In this document: piece after piece, positions 18,222 through 27,666 of the stretch
Position numbering within the stretch: position 1 is the stretch's first letter
How the letters are laid out: each line of letters begins with the position of its first letter
DNA from: Promethearchaeota archaeon
Lineage (GTDB): Archaea > Asgardarchaeota > Lokiarchaeia > Sigynarchaeales > SOKP01
Length of the DNA: 64,000 nt
Direction of reading: 5' to 3'
Assembly (NCBI GenBank): GCA_013375495.1
Contig: JABXKC010000004.1
Coordinates: 175,454-239,453, forward strand
The notes under the pieces: generated by a model
What the model saw: the letters and a program-made list of their open reading frames with translations, nothing else
Told to the model about the DNA's origin: nothing
Database searches by the model: none
Made by a program: the position numbers and the translations under genes

Positions 18222-19232
18222 CTATTTTGATAATCCTAGGTATTGACTTACTTGTTTCTTTACAATTGATACCGCGAAATGAATAATTCCACTCTTCACT
18301 CGAGGGTGTGAAAGGATTATTAGAATCATATCGTCTCCTAAAGTCTCTTTAGATCCTATTGGTGCTAAATCTAAAACACCGTTAGATCCTCTAATAGAAA
18401 TGTTCAACAAAGTTCCAGCACTCAAACCTTCAATAATATCATTGCCAATCATGGATAAATTCTGACCAATCGTGGCGAAGAGTGAATCAGAGATTCTCGA
18501 ACTAATTGCTGAAGCAAGAATGGTACCATCCTTCTTAATGATAGCAGAAGCTTCAATGTGTAAATCCAATTTTAAAAGGTCTTTTAATATTTCACTCATG
18601 CTTGAAGGTGGAATGACCTTTTCGGGCTTCTCTTTAAATTTCTCTTCTTTTTTAACTGTTTTTAGCGGTTTCACCGTAATCTTTTTTGAAAGAAAAGAAA
18701 GTACATTTGTCATATCTTCTTCCAATTGTTTCTGTTTTATCAGAGTAGATTCCATATTTGGGGAAGAAATGGGAGCTTTTTGAGATATTACTGATTTTAA
18801 ATCTGTAGTTGTTTTTGTTTGCTGAGGATGTCCATAAACGCCTTTATCTGCTATAATTGAACCCCTGAAGGGTTGCGGTTTGATTTCTTGTAAAATTTCA
18901 TCGTTATCATTTGATTCACTAAATTCGCTTTTTAGGTCAGCATCTGAAAAATCTTCCTCGATTTCTTTATTAGGTTTAGGAATTTCATGAAGATCTAAGA
19001 TTTCTGGTTTCGAAACTGTTTTCTTCTTAGCTGCTTTTTTTTGAGGGGAGGCAACTTGTTTTTCTTTTTTAGCTGGTGCTCTCTGTTCCTTAATATGCTG
19101 GTTTTCCCCTTTTTTAGAAGATATTTTTATCCTTGGAGGTTTATTGGAAATTGGAAGTAATGCGCCACATTTTCTACATACACGCCCACTTAATTCGTTA
19201 TTTGTAGTCCCACAGTTGGAACAAATAATCAT
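18222..19232 (-). CDS. Zinc-ribbon protein with C-terminal roadblock/LC7 domain
   Basis: 336 residues. The N-terminus is a four-Cys ribbon (Cys4, Cys7, Cys19, Cys22). A long Lys/Glu/Pro-rich disordered linker spans about 30-205. Residues 215-336 (DLHIEASAIIKKDGTILASA, then SDSLFATIGQNL, LGDDMILIILSHP) have the beta-alpha-beta layout of roadblock/LC7 domains, which bind and regulate small GTPases such as MglA and Rag. The next gene downstream-in-coordinates is an Arf/Rag-like GTPase on the same strand, 126 bases upstream in transcription, which makes it a natural partner (inference). Confidence 0.8.
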   Translation of the reverse strand: MIICSNCGTTNNELSGRVCRKCGALLPISNKPPRIKISSKKGENQHIKEQRAPAKKEKQVASPQKKAAKKKTVSKPEILDLHEIPKPNKEIEEDFSDADLKSEFSESNDNDEILQEIKPQPFRGSIIADKGVYGHPQQTKTTTDLKSVISQKAPISSPNMESTLIKQKQLEEDMTNVLSFLSKKITVKPLKTVKKEEKFKEKPEKVIPPSSMSEILKDLLKLDLHIEASAIIKKDGTILASAISSRISDSLFATIGQNLSMIGNDIIEGLSAGTLLNISIRGSNGVLDLAPIGSKETLGDDMILIILSHPRVKSGIIHFAVSIVKKQVSQYLGLSK

Positions 19233-19358
19233 TATACTTTTCTCTTCTACTAATTGTTAAAATCAGAAATAAATCTTCTATAAACTTTTACTTATAATAG
19301 TAGTAAAAAAATACAATTTTATTAATATTGACATAAACAAATATAAAAAATAAAAGAG

Positions 19359-20327
19359 TTAGCTGTAAAGTATCTCTTTTAATAAGTTAGAAAAACAATC
19401 GATATCTTCTTTATTAATGTGAGTGTCTTGTTTAAGCATTAAAATATAATATGGATTGATCCCTTCTTTTAAAGCCAGTTGTTTAAATAAGAAATTTCTG
19501 CCAAATCTTTGAACAACCATATGATTTTCCTCATCTTGACGGCTGGCTTGAACTTCGGTAAAAACAAAGCTATCATTAAGGGTTAAAAAATAGGGAGTGC
19601 TTGCAGATAGTAAATTCTTTGTTTCATCATCCTTATAATAGCTCCCTATGATTAAAGAATTATCATCAAGTAATACAATCCCATCTGAATATGTTTTTTT
19701 ACCAAATTCGATAATCGTTTTTTCAATTAATTCTGACTTTGAATATAAACTCAATAGTATTTCTGACATTGCTTTTATAATTGAAGGAAGATCGTAGATG
19801 CTAGTATTATAATAATAGATTTGTTTATAGTCCACACTTTGTTTTATTTTTTCTTTTATTTCTACTTCGAGATTTTTCATTTCGTTTAAAGCGTTTCGTT
19901 TTAATGCGGGATCGTATTTATGGAGAAATATATAGATGGGTGGTGCAATTTCGAGCTTCTTGAATTGTTCTACTACATCCTTAAGATAACTAATTGCTTC
20001 AGGTAACCTTACTTTATTCTGAATATCTATTACATAAACGGCTATTTCTGTTGAATCGAAATATTTACCGGGGTTTTTCAAGTAAGAGATTCGGTAAGAT
20101 ATCTGTCCTCCTAGATCCCATTCTGCGATTTCCCTTCCCATGAACTCAAAAATTCGCCTTTGAGCTCCGCGAGTTGGTTTAAGGAAAGCGATCTTGGAGA
20201 ATTCTCGTTGTATTCCGTAGATAATTGTCGTTTTGCCAGCGTTATCTAAGCCGGTAAAGAGCAATTTTGAAGCTGATACAACGTTCTTCTTATCCTTCTC
20301 ATCTTTAGTTAAATATTGAATTGACAA
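19359..20327 (-). CDS. Arf/Rag-like GTPase with C-terminal roadblock-like domain, no N-terminal longin
   Basis: 322 residues. G1 GLDNAGKTT 26-34, G3 WDLGGQ 70-75 and G4 HKYD 136-139, where His replaces the usual Asn. Residues 205-322 (DGIVLLDDNSLIIGSYYKDD onwards) match the C-terminal modules of the two larger homologues. It lacks their 160-residue longin-like N-terminus. The start is TTG at 20327 (ATT at 20333 is also possible, closer to the AAGGTGA ribosome-binding run). The start lies in a 27-base tandem duplication. Likely role: nucleotide-switch working with the roadblock protein next door (inference). Confidence 0.88.
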   Translation of the reverse strand: MSIQYLTKDEKDKKNVVSASKLLFTGLDNAGKTTIIYGIQREFSKIAFLKPTRGAQRRIFEFMGREIAEWDLGGQISYRISYLKNPGKYFDSTEIAVYVIDIQNKVRLPEAISYLKDVVEQFKKLEIAPPIYIFLHKYDPALKRNALNEMKNLEVEIKEKIKQSVDYKQIYYYNTSIYDLPSIIKAMSEILLSLYSKSELIEKTIIEFGKKTYSDGIVLLDDNSLIIGSYYKDDETKNLLSASTPYFLTLNDSFVFTEVQASRQDEENHMVVQRFGRNFLFKQLALKEGINPYYILMLKQDTHINKEDIDCFSNLLKEILYS

Positions 20328-20364
20328 AGTAATTTTTCACCTTGGAATAGACAAAGTAATTTTT
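20323..20364. repeat. Direct repeat across a GTPase start codon
   Basis: GACAAAGTAATTTTT occurs at 20323-20337 and again at 20350-20364, offset 27 bases. The inner copy contains the TTG start of the minus-strand GTPase, so the ribosome-binding region has been duplicated in tandem. Confidence 0.6.
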
Positions 20365-20516
20365 GTATATATTCTTATGTAAGATAATATTGCAATCATT
20401 CTTATAAAATTATCTTTAACTTAAATATTAAAAACTTTAGCTTATATTATAAATAAAAAGGAATATTTCCTCAAATGAAGTTCCAATTATTATATAATTA
20501 ATAAAATTTGCTGTAT

Positions 20517-21077
20517 TTAGAACTCTGTTGGCATATCGTACCTAATATTAGGACGAGATTTAAATATGTCATTAAGTTTATCAACTACGTCTTGAGCTGT
20601 TTTAGCACCATAAATTGTGTCACTCCTCCGATCATCAATTTTCTTTCCTGCTAGCTTCGATGACCAACCGTTAATTCCTCCAGTTAATGCAATAATTGGT
20701 TTTCCATATATCCAAGCAAAACACATCTCAGATAGAGTACCTGCTTTCCCTTCTATTGCAACACATGCATCACCACTTAACACGACAATAATATTTCGAG
20801 CTTGAGAAAAAGGAACTGGAATCACGACATCTACATACTTGTTTGCTCGACTTTTGTCTTCAAATGGGATAATTCCTATTGTAAAGCCTCCTTCTAGCTT
20901 TGCTCCTTTACAAACGGCCTTCATAACCCCAGATAGGCCTCCGCAGGCTATTGCGAAATGATTTTTGGCTAATAACTGTCCTAATTCAATTGCGACCTTT
21001 TCTGTTGCTGTATCGATTTCGCTAGTGCCAATAATTGAAATTATTCCCTTATAATTTATTTTAAAATCAAAATTCAT
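20517..21077 (-). CDS. LOG/SLOG-fold protein (TIGR00725-like)
   Basis: 186 residues, Rossmann-like. ISIIGTSEIDTATEKVAIEL opens the fold, IACGGLSGVMKAVCKGAKLE is the nucleotide-phosphate-binding turn, and GKAGTLSEMCFAWIYGKPII is the GGxGTxxE-equivalent (here with Gly-Lys-Ala-Gly). This is the family of LOG and molybdenum-cofactor-carrier-like proteins formerly called lysine decarboxylases. The catalytic PGGxGTxxE has lost its first Gly-Gly, so ligand binding may be favoured over hydrolysis. It is 21 bases downstream of the PurM-like gene and is surely cotranscribed with it. Confidence 0.75.
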   Translation of the reverse strand: MNFDFKINYKGIISIIGTSEIDTATEKVAIELGQLLAKNHFAIACGGLSGVMKAVCKGAKLEGGFTIGIIPFEDKSRANKYVDVVIPVPFSQARNIIVVLSGDACVAIEGKAGTLSEMCFAWIYGKPIIALTGGINGWSSKLAGKKIDDRRSDTIYGAKTAQDVVDKLNDIFKSRPNIRYDMPTEF

Positions 21078-21098
21078 AAGATATCAACTTCTTGATTA

Positions 21099-22055
21099 TT
21101 AAAATTCGATAACTTTGATTGAATCCTTACTATCATTAATATTAAATTCTAACTCTTTCTTTATCCTTCCAATTATAACAGCAGACATGTTATATTTGTT
21201 GAAAATCTTTAATACCTCTTGACTTGTCTCTTCTGGTGCGGTTAAAATATAAGAAGTAGTTAAATACATCTTAATATAAGACTCTATATTATAAGCCTTT
21301 TCTATTAGTGCGGGAGGAATGACGATTTTTTCTATATTTATAGTCGCTCCAACATTGGAATATTTTATCAATTGTAGAATCGTACCGAAAATTCCACCAT
21401 TTGACACATCTTTTGACGAGTTTGCAATATGGTTTCTCGCAATGACATTCATAGCTAACCTCTTGCTTAAAACTTCTTCAGAAGATTTATGTGTAACTGT
21501 ATCCCAATGTAGATTACTGGCTTTTCCAACTTGACCTTCAAGGTCTACAGCTAAAATTATATTATCGTTTTCTTGGGCGTTGGTTGCTGATATATAATCA
21601 CTACTCTTGATTTCACCTATCAAAGTGGAGCTCAATTCGTAATAATCTTTCATATTGGTATGACCTCTAATTATAGGAACCCTAAACTTGTTTGAACCAT
21701 TACAAACACCTTCAATCATTTTTTGACCAATATTCTGCTCTCTAAAGGAAACGATAATGGTTGCGGCTAAGGGTGTTCCGCCACAAGCGTAAATATCGTC
21801 GACTCCAACTAAAATAGAACTAAATCCCGCACCGAATGGAAATTTTTCAATGTAACTCGTTTTAATCCTATCAGTTGTTACCAAGGTGTACATTTCATTA
21901 TTGTTATCAATGGCAGCAGAATCCTGACCTACATCTGAAAAAATACGAGAACTCTTAAAAGAGTTCGTGCTAATGAAATCGACAATAGGATTAAGTTCTT
22001 CTTTTTCTATGATATTCTGGTTATTTCGTATACAGTCTGCAATTTTTTCTAGCAT
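21099..22055 (-). CDS. PurM-like (AIR synthase-related) ATP-binding protein
   Basis: 318 residues. VGQDSAAIDNNNEMYTLVTT is the N-terminal ATP-site strand, GFSSILVGVDDIYACGGTPL is the signature turn with conserved Asp-Asp, and SSKDVSNGGIFGTILQLIKY is the C-terminal half motif. The layout matches the AIR-synthase-related/methanogenesis-marker-2-like group rather than PurM, SelD, HypE or ThiL; the N-terminal Cys/Sec of SelD is absent. The reaction is unknown. It precedes the LOG-like gene by 21 bases on the same strand. Confidence 0.75.
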   Translation of the reverse strand: MLEKIADCIRNNQNIIEKEELNPIVDFISTNSFKSSRIFSDVGQDSAAIDNNNEMYTLVTTDRIKTSYIEKFPFGAGFSSILVGVDDIYACGGTPLAATIIVSFREQNIGQKMIEGVCNGSNKFRVPIIRGHTNMKDYYELSSTLIGEIKSSDYISATNAQENDNIILAVDLEGQVGKASNLHWDTVTHKSSEEVLSKRLAMNVIARNHIANSSKDVSNGGIFGTILQLIKYSNVGATINIEKIVIPPALIEKAYNIESYIKMYLTTSYILTAPEETSQEVLKIFNKYNMSAVIIGRIKKELEFNINDSKDSIKVIEF

Positions 22056-22136
22056 TAATGTTCTAGAATAAAGCTATATATAATTAAATTTCCTACCTTT
22101 TATTATTAGAAAATAATATGCAAAAAACTCCAGCTA

Positions 22137-23648
22137 ATGGACAAATTAATTGAATCATCAATCATCAAAGGATTGGTCTTTTGCGTTTTCGATAAGCTAG
22201 GTCCTCAACCAATTTATATGTTTCCTAAACCATTAGAGACGGAAGAGTTAGAAGCTAAAAAAAAAGAGGATAAGGCTAAAGATATACTTATGATCTCTTT
22301 GAGGGATTACATCCAGATAGCCATCAAAAATATTTCTCTATTAATAGGGGATGGAGCTGTATATAATAAAGAAATTGAAATATTGAAAAATTACCAATAC
22401 TTCGGCATTATTCCTTTTCCAGATCTTCAACTAACATCTCTTACCTTCTTTCATTTTGTAGATACAGAGTTTACTGAGATACCGACGGCGAGTGCTTTCT
22501 GTATTTTAATAGACGAGAAAAAGAGGAGTTTTCTTTACAACAATATAAATAGACTTAAAAACATCGTAAAAGATTTTTTTTCTGAATTTGATAAGAAAAT
22601 CACTACTAAATTTCTCCCTCAAGAAAAGGTAGAAACTGACTTTAAAAACCTACTAAAAAAAATTATTACTATTGAACACACTCCGTCCACCCCAATATCT
22701 TCCCAGAGAAAAATGAAAATCTTGTTCGCGGGTTTAGACAATAGTGGAAAGACGAGTTTTTTGCTTTCAGTTGATAGAAAATTCTCAAAATTAATCGGAC
22801 TAAGCCCAACAAGAGGTGCCGATGTGAGTTCAATAGAGGCATTGGGAGCAACCATTTTCTTGTGGGATTTAGGGGGTCAAAAGCAGTACCACGAGAGGTA
22901 CCTTAGTAAGGCTCAAATTTACTTGTTCGAAGCAGATTTATTATTCTATTTTATTGATATCAGAGATAAAGATCGCTTTGAAGAAAGTATTGAGTATCTC
23001 AAAAATATGAAAGATGCGTTGGCGGAATTAGAACAAAAAACACCAATTATCTATGTTTTATCTAAAGGAGACTCAGATATTATTGAGTCTAAAGAAATTA
23101 AAGGAAATATAAAAACTGTAACAAGTAAGTTAACTAAGTTATCTCCTGATGAGCCCCCTGAAATTTACATTACAAGTCTTTTTCAGATTTTCTCCATTTT
23201 ACGAGCTTTTTCTTCAGGTATAGCAAAACTCAGCCCAAATAGGAATTTAGTTGAACATAACCTTAAAGAATTCTCTTCAACAACGGGTGCTTCTTTAATT
23301 CTCCTCCTTAGTAGCGACGGGTTAGTATTAGCAGAATCTTTTACGCTTGAAGCGTTGCAAATCACTGATATGGAAAAGTCTGAGGATTTATTAAATGTTT
23401 TTGAAGTTGTAGCGCCTCAATTTACTATGATATTTAAGATTTTTTCAAATTTCAAAGCTTCAGAGAAAGATGAAGCAACATTTAAAGTTTCAGACTCAAT
23501 TATTTTGTTTAAGAAAATACGCGTATTAAATTACTCGATGTACGTTCTTTTCCTATTAGAAAATGAAAATGTAAAAGAAAGGATTAATCAAAATCTTAAA
23601 GAATTCCTAGAGCGTACCCAAGATCTCCTAATTAGATACATCTCTTAA
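22137..23648 (+). CDS. Longin – Arf/Rag-like GTPase – C-terminal roadblock-like protein (paralogue)
   Basis: 503 residues. The longin-like N-terminus is interrupted by a charged insertion (ELEAKKKEDKAKD, about 37-49) absent from the homologue at 15119-16531. G1 GLDNSGKTS 199-207, G3 WDLGGQ 243-248; the G4 position reads SKGD (309-312), so the guanine-specifying Asn is replaced by Ser. Residues 370-503 form the C-terminal roadblock-like domain. The G4 change may weaken guanine selectivity or binding, as in some atypical Rag-like GTPases. It overlaps the end of the convergent MtrH-like gene by four bases. Confidence 0.88.
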   Translation: MDKLIESSIIKGLVFCVFDKLGPQPIYMFPKPLETEELEAKKKEDKAKDILMISLRDYIQIAIKNISLLIGDGAVYNKEIEILKNYQYFGIIPFPDLQLTSLTFFHFVDTEFTEIPTASAFCILIDEKKRSFLYNNINRLKNIVKDFFSEFDKKITTKFLPQEKVETDFKNLLKKIITIEHTPSTPISSQRKMKILFAGLDNSGKTSFLLSVDRKFSKLIGLSPTRGADVSSIEALGATIFLWDLGGQKQYHERYLSKAQIYLFEADLLFYFIDIRDKDRFEESIEYLKNMKDALAELEQKTPIIYVLSKGDSDIIESKEIKGNIKTVTSKLTKLSPDEPPEIYITSLFQIFSILRAFSSGIAKLSPNRNLVEHNLKEFSSTTGASLILLLSSDGLVLAESFTLEALQITDMEKSEDLLNVFEVVAPQFTMIFKIFSNFKASEKDEATFKVSDSIILFKKIRVLNYSMYVLFLLENENVKERINQNLKEFLERTQDLLIRYIS

Positions 23649-24556
23649 AAAATATGCTTCAAAGGGGTTCGATCCGAAATTCTTTTTCTTAAGATTCGTT
23701 TTCGATAATATGAATTTATTCCTGAGATGAGAGCCATAGCAGGTATAACACATTTAGCAAATTTAATAGGTCCAAATAGTACAAAATCGCTTCCAGCATT
23801 AACGCAATACGCCATCAATGAAGCAATTCCACCACATCTAGATTTACCACCGTATTTTTTAACAAAATCCCATCCATAAATCGCGTTGGCGGGCGCGAAT
23901 CCAGTAGGTAATCCAAATTCAGATTTTACCAATCTGGTTGTTTCAACATTAATCCCAATAGAGGGTAAATCTAACACTGCAGTGTCTACAATTATATTTT
24001 CAATATTAGCATTTTGTGCTTTAGGGATTAGTTCTTTACGTAGAAATTCAATTTTATGGTGAGGAAATATATACTTATTTCCGAAAGTTAATAAAACAGC
24101 TGATTTTACGCCGATTTCTTTCAATTTAGCTAAACTTTCTTGGGTCGTGGCTTCGTCTATACTGTTTAAGATGGCTCTATCCAAAAGTCCTACTTCTTTT
24201 AAACCTTCCATTGCTGGAATTCGCGAACTATCGTTTAAACCGTCAACTAAGAAGGGATAATCGACGATATCTGCTACAAATTCGCATTCTTTCAATAAAG
24301 CTTCTGGATACCCTCCAACTACATCTATTATCCCCTGCATCCCAGTTTCTTCTATAATTTCTGAATATTCGTTTATTTCCTGCTCAACGAGTTTTTTATC
24401 GATTTTACCTGTTTTTTCATCTAATAAAGCAGCGTGATTAGTATAGAAAACAGTGGCAATCATGACAACGGGATTTTCGCCGGGTTGACCGCCCATACGA
24501 GTAGGCCCAATTTCTATTACTTTTTGCTCTTTTTCAAATTCCAACATAATAATCAT
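23645..24556 (-). CDS. MtrH-like methyltransferase (tetrahydromethanopterin/tetrahydrofolate:corrinoid type)
   Basis: 303 residues. FEKEQKVIEIGPTRMGGQPG followed by NPVVMIATVFY is the characteristic start of MtrH, the cytosolic subunit of the methyl-H4MPT:coenzyme M methyltransferase, and the TIM-barrel body is complete. No other Mtr subunit is present. In non-methanogens such stand-alone MtrH proteins move methyl groups between a pterin and a corrinoid protein in Wood-Ljungdahl or methylated-compound metabolism. No corrinoid protein or substrate-specific methyltransferase is adjacent, so the methyl donor is unknown. ATG at 24556 or 24547. Confidence 0.85.
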   Translation of the reverse strand: MIIMLEFEKEQKVIEIGPTRMGGQPGENPVVMIATVFYTNHAALLDEKTGKIDKKLVEQEINEYSEIIEETGMQGIIDVVGGYPEALLKECEFVADIVDYPFLVDGLNDSSRIPAMEGLKEVGLLDRAILNSIDEATTQESLAKLKEIGVKSAVLLTFGNKYIFPHHKIEFLRKELIPKAQNANIENIIVDTAVLDLPSIGINVETTRLVKSEFGLPTGFAPANAIYGWDFVKKYGGKSRCGGIASLMAYCVNAGSDFVLFGPIKFAKCVIPAMALISGINSYYRKRILRKRISDRTPLKHIF

Positions 24557-24601
24557 TAGAAAAATTTGATTTAGTGAACAATTAGTATCATTAAAATGTT
24601 A

Positions 24602-25678
24602 CTAATCTTCTTTTGGATTTCTAAACTGTTTAAATTTTTTGCTAATTAAAGTGCCAGTATAAATAATACTGATAATAAATTCGGGGATCCACTTATGAAG
24701 CAAAAGAATAATTATTGCTGCTATAAATGAACTAGCAGCACTGATAGATACATGAATACTCTCCCAAGGATAACCAAGATAATACAATTCAATTTGAATT
24801 AGCATCCGTATAACATTTACCACGTAAAATATGACAGATGAAACGACCAATGCTTTAGTTTTTCTCCAAATAATATCTTTATTTGTGTTTTTATCTCGAG
24901 AATGGGGAACGCATATAATAATACCCGCAAATACGCATATTGCTTGAATTCCTGTACAAAATGTCTCAAAGAAAATGCTTCCTAATGGATCACCATTAAT
25001 ATTACCAACAAAATCAAAACTCCAATGATATTTACCCACAGGAGAATAGCTTGCTGATACATCCATATTAAAAAATAGATTCAGAAAATATACAGTTTGT
25101 TTTACTACAATTTCGTGCAACCAAAATTGAGCTTCAGTATCGAAAAATAAGTATATTCCAAAGGCTAATAGAATCGTGCCAACTGCCAATATCAATAACG
25201 AGTTTACGGAGAATACATACTTTTTATCTTCAAATTCAATCACTGGACTACCATGTAATTTACCTTCTTCTAATTCCTGATCATATTGTATATTTTTAAT
25301 ATCCTTATCGTATTTATCTGTTATAATTATGCCTAAAATCAAAAGCAGTGGTATCATTACTATTCCAGTATTATTCTTAAAATCTGATTCCATTAAAGGA
25401 ATGGAAAATCCTATTATAACAGTGAATAGTAAATTTAGTGAATGAAATAAATAGATTCCAAATTTTTTTCGGTTGTCTAATCTCTCCCCGATAAACTTCC
25501 ATATTAAAAAGATTTGTACGAAAAACAATAAGATGGTTTGAACAATCAAAATAATGCTTCTCGCTTCTGGAGATAAAAGAACTATAAAAACGCTAAATGT
25601 AAAGCCTAAGATCAAAATTATTGATAATTCGACCCAAACCAAGTATTTATTGGTGAAATTTAAGTTCATAATAACCAA
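24602..25678 (-). CDS. Archaeosortase/exosortase-family transpeptidase
   Basis: 358 residues with about eight membrane helices. The three catalytic signatures are present: Cys241 in ETFCTGIQAI, Arg291 in VNVIRM and His309 in ESIHVSIS. Archaeosortases cut C-terminal tripartite sorting signals (for example PGF-CTERM) and join the protein to a membrane lipid. Compared with typical enzymes it has a long N-terminal region with four helices and a cytosolic loop before the catalytic core. The transglutaminase and giant surface protein in this window have ordinary TM anchors, so its substrates lie elsewhere. It is 45 bases upstream of the MtrH-like gene in transcription order. Confidence 0.85.
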   Translation of the reverse strand: MVIMNLNFTNKYLVWVELSIILILGFTFSVFIVLLSPEARSIILIVQTILLFFVQIFLIWKFIGERLDNRKKFGIYLFHSLNLLFTVIIGFSIPLMESDFKNNTGIVMIPLLLILGIIITDKYDKDIKNIQYDQELEEGKLHGSPVIEFEDKKYVFSVNSLLILAVGTILLAFGIYLFFDTEAQFWLHEIVVKQTVYFLNLFFNMDVSASYSPVGKYHWSFDFVGNINGDPLGSIFFETFCTGIQAICVFAGIIICVPHSRDKNTNKDIIWRKTKALVVSSVIFYVVNVIRMLIQIELYYLGYPWESIHVSISAASSFIAAIIILLLHKWIPEFIISIIYTGTLISKKFKQFRNPKED

Positions 25679-25837
25679 ATTTTAAAACAATCCATACAGA
25701 TTATTGAGTAATTTCTAAGAGAATAGATGCAAATGTTAAATTTTAATAATATTTAAGATTATTTGTTAAATTCTGTTTGTTCTCCCTTTTAATATGGTTA
25801 CTCTTTAAGTAAATGATACTACAAAATGACCAATAAA

Positions 25838-27085
25838 CTACAGACTTTCTCTAATCAATTCTACGATTTTTTGACCTTTAGTTTTAATTTCTTCTTCAGA
25901 ACTATTTATTCTAATACCATAATTGGAGCCGAGACCCGCATCAGAAACACCTACACCAATATTGATCGCTCTCTTAAGCAATTCATCAGTGTGAGGTAAC
26001 ATGTCCTTACTATAATTAACAGATTCCCCTTCATAGTAAGTGCATTTAAAAGGGCAACCTTCATCCGTTACAGTATTCTGGTTTAAAAAATGTTCCATAT
26101 TATTATAGACGTGCCAACCCGATTTAGCAATAGTAGTGCAATTTAATTTATTTGCTAAATTTTCCGCGCTCTCTACAGTCGGCATGAAGAAAGTTAAAAG
26201 AGTTCCTAGATCGCCTTCTTCGTCTAGTATATTACGAAATCTAATCTCTTTGACTTTTGAAAGAATAGATTTTAGATATCTCTTATTGCTCCTAAGTTTT
26301 TCTTTAATATAATTGATCTTGTTTAATTGCGCTCCAGCTACAGCAGCAGTGAGCTCGTTCATTCTAAAATTTAATCCTAGAATAGTTCTATTACCTTGTT
26401 CTACTCCTTGTCGTAACGGTAGATGTCCTTGATCGTGAATCGCAAACGCTCTTTTATATAAATTTTCATCGTTAGTAATTACCATTCCACCATCACCCGC
26501 TGTAATTGTTTTATAGACATTTAAACTAAAAGCACCCATTTTACCATATGTTCCCACGGATTTTCCACGAAAAGATGCACCAAAAGCTTGAGCACAATCT
26601 TCGATTAATATAAGATTATGTTCTTCTGCTATTTTAACAAATTCTTCTAAGTGACCAGGATTCCCTAACATGTGTACGAGCATTATAGCTTTAGTGCGCG
26701 GAGTAATTTTATTTCTCACATCCTTTGGATCAAGGGTTAATGTATCATCTACTTCAGCTAAAATAGGTATAGCTCTAGCAAATATAATTGAGGTAATGCT
26801 TGCAATAAAGGTGTATTCTGGCACTATCACTTCGTCTCCCGGTCCTATTTTCAAAGCCCATAAAGCCGTTATTAAGGCAGATGTACCTGAATTCACTGCT
26901 AAAGCATAAGTCGCTTTAGTATATTTCGCAAAATCTCGTTCCAAGTTCCAAACCTTTGCCTTGAAATTAGGATTTTGTAAATCTCCATACCTATATAAAT
27001 ATCCAGATTCAATTACTTCTAAAAGAGCTTCTTTTTCTTCTTCACCAATAATATCCATACCCGGTCCTGGCATTTTAATAACCAA
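25838..27085 (-). CDS. DegT/DnrJ/EryC1/StrS-family sugar aminotransferase
   Basis: 415 residues. NSGTSALITALWALKIGPGD, EDCAQAFGASF with Asp163 contacting PLP, and FSLNVYKTITAGDGG with Lys192 as the Schiff-base Lys identify a PLP-dependent aldolase/aminotransferase of nucleotide-sugar metabolism. The family makes amino sugars for glycans or antibiotics. A C-terminal segment with Cys (DEGCPFKCTYYEGE) is unusual and may bind metal or be structural. No other sugar-nucleotide gene is adjacent; the GT-C glycosyltransferase at 38880 may use related glycans (inference). Confidence 0.88.
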   Translation of the reverse strand: MVIKMPGPGMDIIGEEEKEALLEVIESGYLYRYGDLQNPNFKAKVWNLERDFAKYTKATYALAVNSGTSALITALWALKIGPGDEVIVPEYTFIASITSIIFARAIPILAEVDDTLTLDPKDVRNKITPRTKAIMLVHMLGNPGHLEEFVKIAEEHNLILIEDCAQAFGASFRGKSVGTYGKMGAFSLNVYKTITAGDGGMVITNDENLYKRAFAIHDQGHLPLRQGVEQGNRTILGLNFRMNELTAAVAGAQLNKINYIKEKLRSNKRYLKSILSKVKEIRFRNILDEEGDLGTLLTFFMPTVESAENLANKLNCTTIAKSGWHVYNNMEHFLNQNTVTDEGCPFKCTYYEGESVNYSKDMLPHTDELLKRAINIGVGVSDAGLGSNYGIRINSSEEEIKTKGQKIVELIRESL

Positions 27086-27666
27086 TTCAATAAATTCTGG
27101 TAAATAATAGAAATTTATTTTAAGTTAAGTAGGATAACGATTCTTTAATATATTATTATTGAACTATTAAATGTAAGTGAGAATGTCCTAAATTGAAAAT
27201 TGATTGGCCTTCTTGATGGAAAAATAACATGTGAATTATCAATATGTAATAAAGGGGTCTACTTAGGAAAAAAACGGTGGAAAGAAAGAATAAGATGGAA
27301 AATTCCTTTTTTATCGACATTAGATTCCGCAGTTTTTTCTCTAACAATCGCGAACTTAAATAATATTTATGATTATTACTGCGACATATTTAAAAGTATT
27401 AGGACCAAATTTAAACAAATCAATTTTGTATTATATAAAAAAGAAATTATTTAATATTAAAATTTCTACGCTTCTTTATTATTATGAAGGTGGAAATAAT
27501 GCTTAATAATCCTGTTACATAAAATAAATTGTATTCATTACTGTAATAATTAATTCTGCTATTTCTAGCCCCAAATTTCCAAACCGAAAATTAAATGAGT
27601 TTATTTTTTAATTAGAAAATTATTTATATATATATGCAATTAACCGAATTTTCTCGCGAATAAACC
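27086..27666. other. 581-base intergenic region, no convincing gene
   Basis: AT-rich. A plus-strand open frame from a TTG at 27200 to 27454 (84 codons) and an overlapping minus-strand frame are present, but neither has a ribosome-binding site, motif or homologous look, so I do not call either. A TATA-like TTATATATATAT at about 27620-27632 probably serves the MFS gene at 27667. Confidence 0.45.

Noticed and set aside
21099..22055. SelD (selenophosphate synthetase), tempting because a selenopeptide is present
   Set aside because: The N-terminal catalytic Cys/Sec-Gly segment and Lys of SelD are missing; motifs fit the AIR-synthase-related group.
27200..27454. 84-codon plus-strand ORF in a long intergenic region
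   Set aside because: TTG start, no ribosome-binding site, composition rich in Lys/Ile/Asn/Tyr as in random AT-rich DNA, no motif. Not called.
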